Below are positions 36,139 through 44,179 of a DNA stretch of 64,000 nt, in pieces. The first letter of the stretch is position 1, and each line of letters starts with the position of its first letter. The translations under genes and the position numbers were made by a program. Location of the stretch: contig NZ_WHOB01000016.1 of assembly GCF_013141775.1 (NCBI RefSeq), positions 550,539 through 614,538 of the forward strand. The letters are read 5' to 3'. Source of the stretch: Paenibacillus phytohabitans (lineage in GTDB: Bacteria > Bacillota > Bacilli > Paenibacillales > Paenibacillaceae). The notes under the pieces are model-generated. The model was not told where the DNA came from, searched no databases, and was given only the letters and a program-made list of their open reading frames with translations.

Positions 36139-37095
36139 ATGAACCTGTCAGCACTTTCCGACTCCCTAAAGCCGCTGAATCTGCGGAGCTGTCTGATCCA
36201 GCAGCAGGGCCGTCTGATCTTTGAACATTATAGAGATCAGCGCACTTCTTCCGAGATTGCCAAGATCAACTCCTGCACCAAAAGCATACTCTCCGCGCTG
36301 GTCTGCATCGCGATGGATCAAGGCCAGCTTTCCGGTCCTTCGGCTCCTATCAGCGAATTCTTCCCGCAGCTCAGCCGTGACGCTGATACACGCAAGCAGC
36401 AAATTACAATCGGACAGCTGTTAACCATGTCGGCTGGCTTTCGCTGGACCGAATTCGGCGGAGCGAATTCCTTCCCCAAGATGACCCGTTCCTCCCATTG
36501 GGTGAACTATGTACTGGAGCAGCCGCTCGCGGAGGAACCGGGAACCCGGATGGAGTATAACTCGGGGATCTCGCAACTGCTGTCGTCTATTGTGGTGCAG
36601 GCTTCAGGAATGAGCACAGCAAGATTCGCCGAGCAATATCTCTTCGGACCTCTCGGAATTACGGAGTATGAGTGGGAGACAGATCCCCAAGGCATCCATA
36701 CGGGCGGCTACGGGCTGAAGCTGAGGCCCGCCGACCTGCTGAAATTCGGACAGCTCTATCTGCAGCAGGGAGTATGGGAGAATTCGCAGATTATATCCGG
36801 CGGACGGGTCGCGTGTTCGGTGCAGCCGGCTCTGCCGGCTGAACCGCCCCGCCATGGCGGATACGGCTGGCACTGGTGGACAGATTCAATAACGGGTGAT
36901 ACCAGAACCGGGGGGTCTGCTGCTGTGGATTATTATTATGCACGCGGGTACGCCGGGCAATATGTGTATGTACTTCCGGAGCTTCAGGCCGTTGCCGTGG
37001 TGACCCAGGATAACAGACGCGGCAAAAACAACCCTCCGCCAGAGGTCTTCCGCGAGTATATTGTACCACAGCTTATGAATCCAAGCGGACTTTAG
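36139..37095 (+). CDS. Serine hydrolase of the beta-lactamase/penicillin-binding-protein-like family
   Basis: 318 residues with the beta-lactamase fold of class C-type esterases: the catalytic Ser-x-x-Lys is SCTK (Ser45-Lys48), the tyrosine motif is YNS (Tyr140), and a late G-x-x-G segment RGYAGQYVYVLP takes the KTG position. No signal peptide is seen, so it is intracellular. Substrates of such proteins include esters, peptides and beta-lactams; a resistance role cannot be claimed. ATG at 36139 follows AAAGGA; the frame opens at 36115. Its end overlaps by 23 bp, tail to tail, with the methyltransferase remnant. Confidence 0.85.
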   Translation: MNLSALSDSLKPLNLRSCLIQQQGRLIFEHYRDQRTSSEIAKINSCTKSILSALVCIAMDQGQLSGPSAPISEFFPQLSRDADTRKQQITIGQLLTMSAGFRWTEFGGANSFPKMTRSSHWVNYVLEQPLAEEPGTRMEYNSGISQLLSSIVVQASGMSTARFAEQYLFGPLGITEYEWETDPQGIHTGGYGLKLRPADLLKFGQLYLQQGVWENSQIISGGRVACSVQPALPAEPPRHGGYGWHWWTDSITGDTRTGGSAAVDYYYARGYAGQYVYVLPELQAVAVVTQDNRRGKNNPPPEVFREYIVPQLMNPSGL

Positions 37096-37507
37096 CAGCC
37101 TCCAAATAAGCTGCCTCTCCGGTGAAACCAATCAGCTTCCCGCCTTCTTCACGTATGCTGAAGAAATCCCGGCTTGCCTGCGGTGCCTGCCGGAAGGCGG
37201 CTTCTACGCGTTCCCGCTCCAGTTGCGTAAGACCGGCCCGTTCACACCAGGAGGCAAATTCAAACGGCTTGGCCAAGCATATTAACGCTTCCAGACGGAA
37301 GCCGGAATGCTCCAGCCTCTGAATCCATTCCGATTTGGGCAGGGCACGGACATGACTGGGATCTCTCAGCTTCTCCACCTCATTATAGAATCTGCCCAGC
37401 GCTGCGTCCTCCGGCACAACATTATCGATCAGCTGGAGTCTTCCGCCCGGCTTCAGCACCCGGTAAGCTTCGGAGATGAAAGTCTGAACCTCCGGGAAGT
37501 GGTGGGC
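37073..37507 (-). pseudogene. Truncated SAM-dependent methyltransferase (C-terminal fragment)
   Basis: The readable frame begins AHHFPEVQTFISEAYRVLKP and continues GGRLQLIDNVVPED to a normal C terminus of about 145 residues. This corresponds to motif III onward of class I methyltransferases (UbiE/COQ5-like). The N-terminal SAM-binding motif I and roughly 110 residues are missing. The homology starts 5 bp from the stop codon of the germination gerB gene, so the 5' part was cut off at that junction. The frame has no ribosome site for the fragment; an ATG at 37459 is internal to the fold. It is best treated as a remnant. Confidence 0.75.
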
Positions 37508-37511
37508 CTGC

Positions 37512-38591
37512 TTAGCTAGATTTAACTCTATTCCTTAATTTATGGGCAGTATACCACAAGAGCGGGCACAGGAGGTTAAAGAAGAATACGTTCAGATACC
37601 AGACTTCATTAAGCTCGGCAATCACAGAAGGATTATCCCAGACATTCATCGCCAGCGGAATACTGGCCAGGGCCAGTGGTATCAGGAGTCCGGTATGCTG
37701 CTTAAGCCCGAATAACTCCGCACAGCCGTGAGCAGCGATATAGAAGGTAAGAATCAGGCGGTAAAAGATAACGATAAACCAGATCACCGTAACTACGGTT
37801 TCACTCCGCTCATAGAATCCGCCGATGGTGACCGTTTTGGCCGCAAACTGGCTTACATAAGGCATATTTGGAGGAAGACTTTCTCCGAGCACCATGATAA
37901 TGAGTGCCGTAAGTAATACTAAGGTGATGCCGGTAATCCACGTGCTGTGGATCAGTGCCTTTTGATAAGCTTGTTTATTCTTCATCAATGGGACCAGGAA
38001 CAGACTTAACGCAACCTCACTGTTGGGATAAGCCATGAAATTTATTGTACCTTCAACAACAGGATGAACACCCTTCTCAAACACAGGCAGAAAGTTGCTC
38101 CAGTCCGCCCCATATATAAGTGAGAGCAGCAGCATTACCAGCAGTACCAAAGCAATGGGAAAGGTAATCTCCGTGGATCTGCACACCGCGTTAAACCCTT
38201 TGTACAGGCAGTACACCAGTGCGAACAGGATCAGCGCGTAAATCGCCGATGGTGGCGTTTCTATAAACAGATCATTGCTGGTAAAGTCACCTAAACTGCG
38301 GAGCGTCAAAATAAAGATCAGAAAAGGCACAAAAAACAGGTATAACGCCAGCATGGTTTTTCCGGCTGTTTTGCCCAAAGTACGTACTAAGTATTGCCCC
38401 ATGGTGTCGCCGTTCATTTGACTGTATATGGCTACAAATAACGGGATGATCAGCATTTGAAACAGCATGCCGAGCAGGATGGGAGCCCAGGCGTCTTTTC
38501 CCGACAAACCGATCATCATCGAGGGAAGCCCGAGAAGCGCACTCCCCCAATAATGCAGCGCTAACAGCATAGTCAACTGGCGGGAGCTCAT
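37512..38591 (-). CDS. GerB-family spore germination receptor permease
   Basis: 359 residues with about ten hydrophobic segments, resembling GerAB/GerBB/GerKB, members of the APC superfamily that recognise the germinant. The start MSSRQLTMLLALHYWGSALLGLPSMM fits the family. It is the last gene of an operon A-C-D-B on the minus strand and follows the small D-type gene by 38 bp. With GerA and GerC subunits it forms the inner-membrane germinant receptor of the spore. The cognate germinant is unknown. Confidence 0.9.
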   Translation of the reverse strand: MSSRQLTMLLALHYWGSALLGLPSMMIGLSGKDAWAPILLGMLFQMLIIPLFVAIYSQMNGDTMGQYLVRTLGKTAGKTMLALYLFFVPFLIFILTLRSLGDFTSNDLFIETPPSAIYALILFALVYCLYKGFNAVCRSTEITFPIALVLLVMLLLSLIYGADWSNFLPVFEKGVHPVVEGTINFMAYPNSEVALSLFLVPLMKNKQAYQKALIHSTWITGITLVLLTALIIMVLGESLPPNMPYVSQFAAKTVTIGGFYERSETVVTVIWFIVIFYRLILTFYIAAHGCAELFGLKQHTGLLIPLALASIPLAMNVWDNPSVIAELNEVWYLNVFFFNLLCPLLWYTAHKLRNRVKSS

Positions 38592-38629
38592 CTGCTCTTC
38601 CCCTCCTCTTTGCAGTCAGATTCCCTGGG

Positions 38630-38854
38630 TCAGCCAGTTCCGAATAACCGGTTCACTTGCCCAAGCAAGCTAATGAACGGCCTTAGTAAATCCGGGATGA
38701 TCCAGTTCTCCGCTAACATAATACCTAATCCGAGTGCGATAGCATACAGGCTGTAGACAATCACTTTATCCCGGACATTTGCCCGCTTCCCCCGGAACCG
38801 GCGGATCTGCCATGCCCACAGCAGCACATTAGCTGAGATCAGAAAAACACTCAT
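38630..38854 (-). CDS. Small GerD-type germination receptor subunit
   Basis: 74 residues with two predicted membrane helices (about 3-16 and 32-48) separated by a basic loop RRFRGKRANVRDK. Small two-helix 'D' subunits are known to accompany several ger operons and modulate receptor function. It overlaps the gerC stop by 4 bp and precedes gerB. ATG is preceded by GGAAGAGGAG-type sequence at the end of gerC. Identification rests on size, topology and position rather than on sequence motifs. Confidence 0.75.
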   Translation of the reverse strand: MSVFLISANVLLWAWQIRRFRGKRANVRDKVIVYSLYAIALGLGIMLAENWIIPDLLRPFISLLGQVNRLFGTG

Positions 38855-40056
38855 GGCTCCTCTTCCTTCAATGGAGGATTCACGATTCTTCCTCTGCCCT
38901 TAATGATATAATCCATAACCACCTTCACATCCATCTTGCTAAATTCCTCATTCCACTGATTATGCTTGCTGGCCCAATACGCGGGATACTTCTTATGAAA
39001 CTTAGTGCCAAAGCCGAAAATATCCACACCAAAATCGCTCTGCACTTTGCGGATACCGCCGGCAATCAGTTCCTGTGTGCGTTTCGCAGCCTGTGTCTTC
39101 ATCATGTCCAGTACTTCACGGCTGTTCAAATCGAGACTGCATTCCACCTCTGCAATATTGGCTTCAATCGTTATCTTAACCGTGGCAGAGGGTTGTCCAT
39201 TATGAAGCTTAGGGATAATCCTGGATTTAGCTTGCAGGACCTCCATCACAAAAGTCCCCGCTTTATCTGGACAATCTACCTTGCCCACCGTGGATTTTAC
39301 TTTTCCGGTCACATAGTTATAGGCTTTGCTGTCATTCTCATTCAGCCAGCCGAGCAGCACATCATCCTTCATCACCCCGATGCCCCGGTACTCGAATTTC
39401 AGCGGACTGTTGATAGATTCCACATTTTCTTTGGTTTTGCCCTTTTCCAGGTTGCCTACCAGATGAAGACCGGTTAACACCGCCTCCTGCCCGTCCAGAT
39501 CAAACCACTTCATCAGGTCAAGCAGACGCACTGCGGAGGTGGGTGCCCAATTCTTCTGGGAACCGTTCAGAGAATCATACAGATCCCTGGCCGGGAGACG
39601 TTCAAGCGGAGTCATAATAGACAAGGCATCGTAGGCACTGCCGTCCCGGACGATGGCAACATCAAAGTCCGGCCGTACTTCATGATCCCTGAACAGGAAA
39701 TCGAGCGGTTTACGGATGCCGTCTTTAGCCATAGCTTCATCGAGTAAAAGCATGCTTAAATGCGATAAATAAATTTTACGCGGCAGCTTGGTCGTTAATT
39801 TGCGTAAAGCCTCCATAATCGTAGCTGCTTCAGTATCAACCACAAGGGCTGGAGGACCTCCGCTGCCTCCGCTGCTGGCAGCGGCCAGACTGGGTGCGAC
39901 AATCTGCACTGTTACCCGGTACCCCTTGTCCGTCCGGTCAATGCCAAGACCGATGGCTACAGCCAAATCCCCCAGTTCCTTACGGCTCCAGCAGCCGGAC
40001 AGCGCCGTTACCATCACGGCCAGCGCACAGATCAGCATTACCGGTCTTCTCATCAT
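38851..40056 (-). CDS. GerC-family spore germination lipoprotein
   Basis: 401 residues. The signal peptide ends in LSGC (lipobox, Cys22), followed by WSRKELGDLAVAIGLGIDRT, the typical start of Ger(x)C proteins, and a C-terminal FGFGTKFHKKYPAYW block. The lipid-anchored subunit sits on the outer face of the spore inner membrane with GerA and GerB. Its ATG overlaps the gerA stop by one base and its end overlaps the small D gene by 4, so the four genes are translationally linked. Confidence 0.95.
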   Translation of the reverse strand: MMRRPVMLICALAVMVTALSGCWSRKELGDLAVAIGLGIDRTDKGYRVTVQIVAPSLAAASSGGSGGPPALVVDTEAATIMEALRKLTTKLPRKIYLSHLSMLLLDEAMAKDGIRKPLDFLFRDHEVRPDFDVAIVRDGSAYDALSIMTPLERLPARDLYDSLNGSQKNWAPTSAVRLLDLMKWFDLDGQEAVLTGLHLVGNLEKGKTKENVESINSPLKFEYRGIGVMKDDVLLGWLNENDSKAYNYVTGKVKSTVGKVDCPDKAGTFVMEVLQAKSRIIPKLHNGQPSATVKITIEANIAEVECSLDLNSREVLDMMKTQAAKRTQELIAGGIRKVQSDFGVDIFGFGTKFHKKYPAYWASKHNQWNEEFSKMDVKVVMDYIIKGRGRIVNPPLKEEEP

Positions 40057-41555
40057 TAGACTCCATCCTTGCTGCGTTTATTCCGCGGGCTTGACCAGTA
40101 GGGGCTGCGAAAGACGCCATCTGCCTGTTCTTTTCTGAGATAAGGGGCATAGGGGCGCATATAAGGGATTCCCACAGACTGCAGGCTGCATAAATGCACG
40201 ACAAGAATGAGGAATCCGACGGTTATCCCGTAAATGCCGAAGGAAGCAGCCGCACCCATAAACAGGAAACGGATCATCCGGATGGAAATAGACATATTGT
40301 AGGCGGGAATGACAAAGCTTGATATCCCGGTAATCGCAACTACAATAACCATCCCTGCCGAGACAATGCCGGCATCCACCGCAGCCTGTCCTACGATCAG
40401 CGTCCCCACAATGGATACAGCCTGGCCGATGTTGCGGGGCATGCGGATTCCCGCTTCCCGTATAATTTCGAAAGTGATCTCCATCAGAGTTGCTTCAACA
40501 AAGGCCGGAAACGGTACCCCCTCGCGCTGAAACATGATACTCAGCAGCAGCCGTGTGGGCAGCAGATCCTGATGGAAGGTTGTGATGGCGATGTATAGAC
40601 CGGGAGCAAAAACACTGATGATTACAGCGGCAAGGCGCAGGACCCGAACCAGACTGGAAAATAGATAAGGCTGATAGCTGTCCTCCGCAGACTGGATAAA
40701 ATCTATAAACAGGGAAGGAACAATCATTGCAAACGGGGTTCCGTCAACTATAATAGCTACTCTTCCTTCAGCCAGCCCTGCGGTAATGCTGTCCGGCCTT
40801 TCCGTGTTAAGAATGGTAGGAAATACGGTGTATTTGTTTCCCTGCAGATATTCCTCGATATATTCGCCTTCGAGTACCATTTTCAGTCCGATCTCATCGA
40901 ACATCTCCGCTATTCTATCCAGGACCGGCTCATCTGCCAGACCTTCTATGTACAATATGGAGACATCGGTTTGAGTGACTTGCCCCACGGAGCGGGTAAC
41001 AATTCTAAGCCGCTCATCCTTCATTTTTCTGCGGATCATGGTAATATTGGTCCGGAGGTCATCCGTGAAAGCCTCCTGCGGTCCCCGGATTACGGTCTCT
41101 GTTTTGGTTTCTCCGATGCTTCGTTTCTCATATCCCTGAATGGCAAGAGCGAGCGCTTCATCATAACCGTCAATGAGCATCAGCAGGCAACCGGACAAAA
41201 TATCTTTAACCGCACCTGTCATATCCCCGGTGATTCTAACCTGCCCTGCGGTCAGGATCTGATCGCTGAAGTAGCGGGGCAGGCTGTATCCCTCCGGGAC
41301 GGGCGGAGCTGACTGAATGGCCGGAATAATCGATTCCTGCAGCACTTGACTGTTCACCATACCATCCAGAAATATTAATTGAATTACACATTCCCTCTCC
41401 AGGCTGCTCCAGTCCAGACGAATGGACCGCACGCTGACATCTGAGCTGGCGCCTAATCTATGGCAGATCAGTTCCGTATTGATGAAGGCCTCACGGCTGA
41501 GACGCTGGAGGTGGGGGTCATGCGGTTTACGGGACTCCTGATCATGGAATTTCAT
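40056..41555 (-). CDS. GerA-family spore germination protein
   Basis: 499 residues: a large N-terminal cytoplasmic domain (about 250 residues) followed by about five membrane segments, the layout of GerAA/GerKA. Conserved blocks such as VAIIVDGTPFAMIVPSLFID and QREGVPFPAFVEATLMEITF are visible. It is the first gene of the receptor operon. Its ATG at 41555 sits about 80 bp after the terminator hairpin of the predicted large RNA, so its promoter must lie in that short gap or transcription reads through. Confidence 0.95.
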   Translation of the reverse strand: MKFHDQESRKPHDPHLQRLSREAFINTELICHRLGASSDVSVRSIRLDWSSLERECVIQLIFLDGMVNSQVLQESIIPAIQSAPPVPEGYSLPRYFSDQILTAGQVRITGDMTGAVKDILSGCLLMLIDGYDEALALAIQGYEKRSIGETKTETVIRGPQEAFTDDLRTNITMIRRKMKDERLRIVTRSVGQVTQTDVSILYIEGLADEPVLDRIAEMFDEIGLKMVLEGEYIEEYLQGNKYTVFPTILNTERPDSITAGLAEGRVAIIVDGTPFAMIVPSLFIDFIQSAEDSYQPYLFSSLVRVLRLAAVIISVFAPGLYIAITTFHQDLLPTRLLLSIMFQREGVPFPAFVEATLMEITFEIIREAGIRMPRNIGQAVSIVGTLIVGQAAVDAGIVSAGMVIVVAITGISSFVIPAYNMSISIRMIRFLFMGAAASFGIYGITVGFLILVVHLCSLQSVGIPYMRPYAPYLRKEQADGVFRSPYWSSPRNKRSKDGV

Positions 41556-41625
41556 GCTGATGTCTCCCTGCTGCTGATATCTCTTCCTTATGGAGTCTAG
41601 TGTTGCCTAACAGGGTTTATTTCTA

Positions 41626-42233
41626 AACAAAAAACTCCATTTCAGCCGCACTGGCGAAATGGAGTAGCTTATGTATATACGCATAAATCCCCGCTGCCTG
41701 ATTACTTGAGGCACGGGGATTTATGTGTTTATTCCTGTATTCAATTCAATCATTTCCTCCTGCTAACAAAGCCATATCCCTGACATGGTGATTGTTCAAA
41801 TTTCATGTTACCGTGTTGCCCGTTCGCTCCTCTTCGGAGTGTTGCTCCATGTCCTGCATATGGGGTGGATTCCCGCGTACACGATTTCACGAAAAACGTT
41901 TTCACGGACGTTTTCCCTGCTGTGAAGAATCGTTTTAGTACGCTTCGCTAACCTTTTTCAACGGAATCACGCTCTTTCTTCCGCAAGATTACTCTTGCTT
42001 GAATGAATAGCTTTGGTTCATCTTCAAAGATTTGCTCTTGGGTTCCCGCATACCCACGATCTGCCAGAAGATGTTATCATCCACCTTCCTCATCAGCAGC
42101 CGATTCCGGCACGCTTCGCTAACGCTAGTACATCGGGATTCTCTCCTTTCCTTCATTCATTGCTAAATTTAGGAATGAGGCAATCACCTGTAGTTACCAC
42201 CTGTGGATTGTTGCTGTGGCTCCTTTGGTGATG
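41626..42233 (-). ncRNA. Candidate large structured non-coding RNA, about 600 nt
   Basis: No coding frame with a ribosome site is visible across this 900-bp gap. On the minus strand a TATAAT at 42244-42239 would start a transcript near 42233. It contains a long-range helix (42181-42191 with 41783-41794: ACAGGTGATTG against CAATCACC-A-TGT), an internal stem-loop 41881-41932 with three helical segments (ACGATT, TCAC, GAAAACG), small hairpins at 42020-42031 and 41827-41839, an outer CCGAT/ATCGG stem at 42100-42136, a 12-bp stem at 41682-41726, and a U-tailed terminator at 41634-41665. The sequence ACGCTTCGCTAAC occurs twice (41940, 42111). The size recalls OLE, ROOL or GOLLD RNAs but I cannot match it to any. 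Confidence 0.6.
41634..41665 (-). terminator. Terminator of the predicted large RNA
   Basis: Minus strand ACTCCATTTC...GAAATGGAGT followed by TTTTTTG. There is no coding gene directly upstream on this strand, which supports the idea that an RNA ends here. Confidence 0.75.
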
Positions 42234-42238
42234 TCTAC

Positions 42239-42244
42239 ATTATA
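42239..42244 (-). promoter_or_regulatory. -10 box of predicted large RNA
   Basis: Minus strand TATAAT preceded by CCGGTG; no good -35 at 16-18 bp (TTTAAA is the nearest). A start near 42233 is inferred. Confidence 0.4.
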
Positions 42245-42436
42245 CACCGGAAATGATAAAATTTAAAACTTCAAAAACCTGCATATCCCGTCATAATCCC
42301 TGAAATTCCCTGCTATTTATAAGCAGAATGCCTATGCCTAACGATTACTCTTTTTAGGGATAATTTGCTCCTGCTTGCTGGTTTCATGTCATGTATGCGT
42401 TATCATTGCAGGTTGTTTAATGATTCCTGGGACCAC

Positions 42437-42476
42437 AAAAAAAGCCGGAAAGCCGCACTGCTGCCTGCTTACCGGC
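42437..42476 (-). terminator. Terminator of CPBP protease gene
   Basis: Minus strand GCCGGTAAGC...GCTTTCCGGC followed by TTTTTTT, directly after the protease stop. Confidence 0.85.
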
Positions 42477-42482
42477 CTACTT

Positions 42483-43241
42483 TTACATGGACAGACTGTG
42501 ATTGTTCTTCCTGCGGTTCAACACAATCAGCAAATAGATGCCAAATAGCAAATAGAGAATATTCAGAATGGACACCAGCAGAAGCTCATGCTCCACATTC
42601 TCATTGCTGACCATCGCCAGTGCATCATAGATGAAATGGAAGCCGATCAGCGGAATAATATTGTTGCCTGCCTCAATCAGCAGTGCGAGGACGAAGCCCA
42701 GCAGCAGCGCATTGGCTACCTGGAGAAGTGTGCTTATGATATCTTTTCCGCCAAGCGCGTTGGCCATATGTAGAACACCAAAGAATACAGACGAGAAAAC
42801 AATATAAAAGACAGGTCCCTTATGCTTCAGCTTATCTCTGATAATTCCTCTGAAGATTGATTCCTCCGTGTATCCCACCAGCAACGTCATGATCACGATA
42901 CTGATCACCTCAGCCGCCGTCAGCTCCACATTGATTCCACTCATAAGCGGCTGAGCCACTGTAAGAAGCAGCATGGGGATGTAGAACAGCACAGGCCTGG
43001 CCTGCTTGGCCTCAAGCTTGCGGAAGCCGAAGCTTACCAGCGAGGAATCCTTTCTTTTCATATATACCGTAACGATAATAGCCATAACCAGGAAGGCGCA
43101 GGCCTGGGCATTGCGGACTCCCATATCCCCGAACTCCTGAATGCTAGCTACTGCGGATGCTACGGATACGAGCAGGGTCAGGACAACCCCAAGCATCAGC
43201 GAGAATATAACCGGATGTCCTTTTGCAGCGGTGTTCTTCAT
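42483..43241 (-). CDS. CPBP-family intramembrane metalloprotease
   Basis: 252 residues and about eight membrane helices. The CPBP/Abi motif 1 is EESIFRG (Glu-Glu-x-x-x-Arg) near residue 127, motif 2 is FGVLHM with the metal-binding His, and the third His is in LIGFHFIYDAL. These glutamate-type intramembrane proteases process prenylated or other membrane peptides and in Bacillota often provide self-immunity to bacteriocins. It is a single-gene unit with its own terminator; no bacteriocin gene adjoins it, so the substrate is open. Confidence 0.85.
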   Translation of the reverse strand: MKNTAAKGHPVIFSLMLGVVLTLLVSVASAVASIQEFGDMGVRNAQACAFLVMAIIVTVYMKRKDSSLVSFGFRKLEAKQARPVLFYIPMLLLTVAQPLMSGINVELTAAEVISIVIMTLLVGYTEESIFRGIIRDKLKHKGPVFYIVFSSVFFGVLHMANALGGKDIISTLLQVANALLLGFVLALLIEAGNNIIPLIGFHFIYDALAMVSNENVEHELLLVSILNILYLLFGIYLLIVLNRRKNNHSLSM

Positions 43242-43473
43242 TTGTTAGCTCCTTTATGTAGTTGGTTTCATCATTGCCAGTCAAGGACAATAATGGATTT
43301 ATTGTAAACGATCGCTTGGAAATATACTACAATTTTCACTGCGGTTATAAGGCTTCAGTCCATCACTTTACCTAATATTCCAGTGGGAAATACGGCTGAC
43401 GCATGCTATAATCTCTGAGTCCTATAGTGAGAATTGAACATAAGTATGGGGGTTGCAGGAGGTTTCGCTCAAC

Positions 43474-43842
43474 ATGAACAGTCCTATTAAAATCTTTAAA
43501 GTAACCGTGCAGCTGGAGAAGGATGAATATGATGTCGAGGCCAGTCATTGGAGACTGCTGACGGAAACGAACCGCTACTATGAGATCAAACCTGAAAGCG
43601 GCCCTGTAAAGCGGATTTACAAAGAAAAATTGAATACGGTAGTGGACGACACCAAATCCTACACAGATGGATATCTGGCTTGCTCGGCATTCTGTATTGA
43701 AGACCGTATTCATGATATGCATATCGAAATGCTGCACAAGCTGCGGATGAAGGTCAACGCTTATATGGATGAGCTGCAGCTGAACCAGCAGGCCATCGAG
43801 CTGCAGATCAAGAGCCCCAAGGCTGTTCCGCACAAGAAATAA
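43474..43842 (+). CDS. Hypothetical small cytoplasmic protein
   Basis: 122 residues, no signal or membrane segment. The N-terminal half looks beta-rich (IKIFKVTVQLEKDEYDVEA, RYYEIKPESGPVKRIYKEKL); the C-terminal half is a long helix (DRIHDMHIEMLHKLRMKVNAY) with heptad-like spacing. ATG at 43474 has GGAGG 11 bases upstream, slightly long; no better start exists in frame. A bidirectional terminator follows. I recognise no family. Confidence 0.6.
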   Translation: MNSPIKIFKVTVQLEKDEYDVEASHWRLLTETNRYYEIKPESGPVKRIYKEKLNTVVDDTKSYTDGYLACSAFCIEDRIHDMHIEMLHKLRMKVNAYMDELQLNQQAIELQIKSPKAVPHKK

Positions 43843-43865
43843 CCCTATTTCTGCTGGCGGCACGC

Positions 43866-43911
43866 AAAAAACCGGAAGAATCGCAGTGTGCTGCGGATCT
43901 TCCGGTTTTTT
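43866..43911. terminator. Bidirectional terminator between convergent genes
   Basis: ACCGGAAGA-TCGCAG...CTGCGGA-TCTTCCGGT flanked by A-run and T-run, between two convergent small genes. Confidence 0.9.
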
Positions 43912-43926
43912 GTGTATCTGATTCAA

Positions 43927-44100
43927 TTACAGCAATCCGGCGTTCTTCACGGCATGTTCCCAGCTCGGAAAATAATGCAGCGCACTGCGCATTAACTCCG
44001 GATCCTGCTGCTTGACCTGCTTCTTGTTTACGGTACCTCCACCAGACTGAAGCTGCTTGATCCGACTGATTACTTCATCTGAAGCCAGTGTAATATCCAA
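43927..44100 (-). CDS. Small 57-residue protein with F-x-S-W-E motif
   Basis: A short gene with a TTG start at 44100 behind AAGGGGTGGAGAG and a stop at 43927. The protein begins MDITLASDEVISRIKQLQSG and ends DPELMRSALHYFPSWEHAVK-NAGLL. The ending resembles a short helical motif (x-A-x-x-Y-F-x-S-W-x-x-A-x-x-x-A-G) seen repeatedly in Bacillota proteins, which supports it being real. It lies 79 bp after the CheA stop and shares its strand, and shares a bidirectional terminator with the convergent neighbour. Function is unknown. Confidence 0.6.
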   Translation of the reverse strand: MDITLASDEVISRIKQLQSGGGTVNKKQVKQQDPELMRSALHYFPSWEHAVKNAGLL

Positions 44101-44179
44101 CTCTCCACCCCTTTCTGGTACGTCTTTCCATATTTTTCACAACTCCTGCGTGTTCTATACAAAACCTGCAGCAATGAAA

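Noticed and set aside
36139..37095. Beta-lactam resistance function for the serine hydrolase
   Set aside because: The SxxK and YxN motifs are shared by many esterases and peptidases; no signal peptide or resistance context is present.
41860..41885. GGGTGGATTCCCGCG resembling a T-box antiterminator motif
   Set aside because: It is on the plus strand with no specifier stem, no downstream amino-acid or tRNA-synthetase gene and no matching terminator. Probably part of the minus-strand RNA structure.
42013..42231. 72-codon open frame in the large-RNA region
   Set aside because: No ribosome site, odd composition, and it is on the strand opposite to the TATAAT box and terminator.
41626..42233. Identity as OLE, RNase P, tmRNA, SRP RNA or a group II intron
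   Set aside because: None of the core motifs I know for RNase P, tmRNA or SRP RNA is present, no intron domain V or reverse transcriptase is seen, and no OLE-associated protein gene adjoins. OLE itself cannot be excluded by eye.
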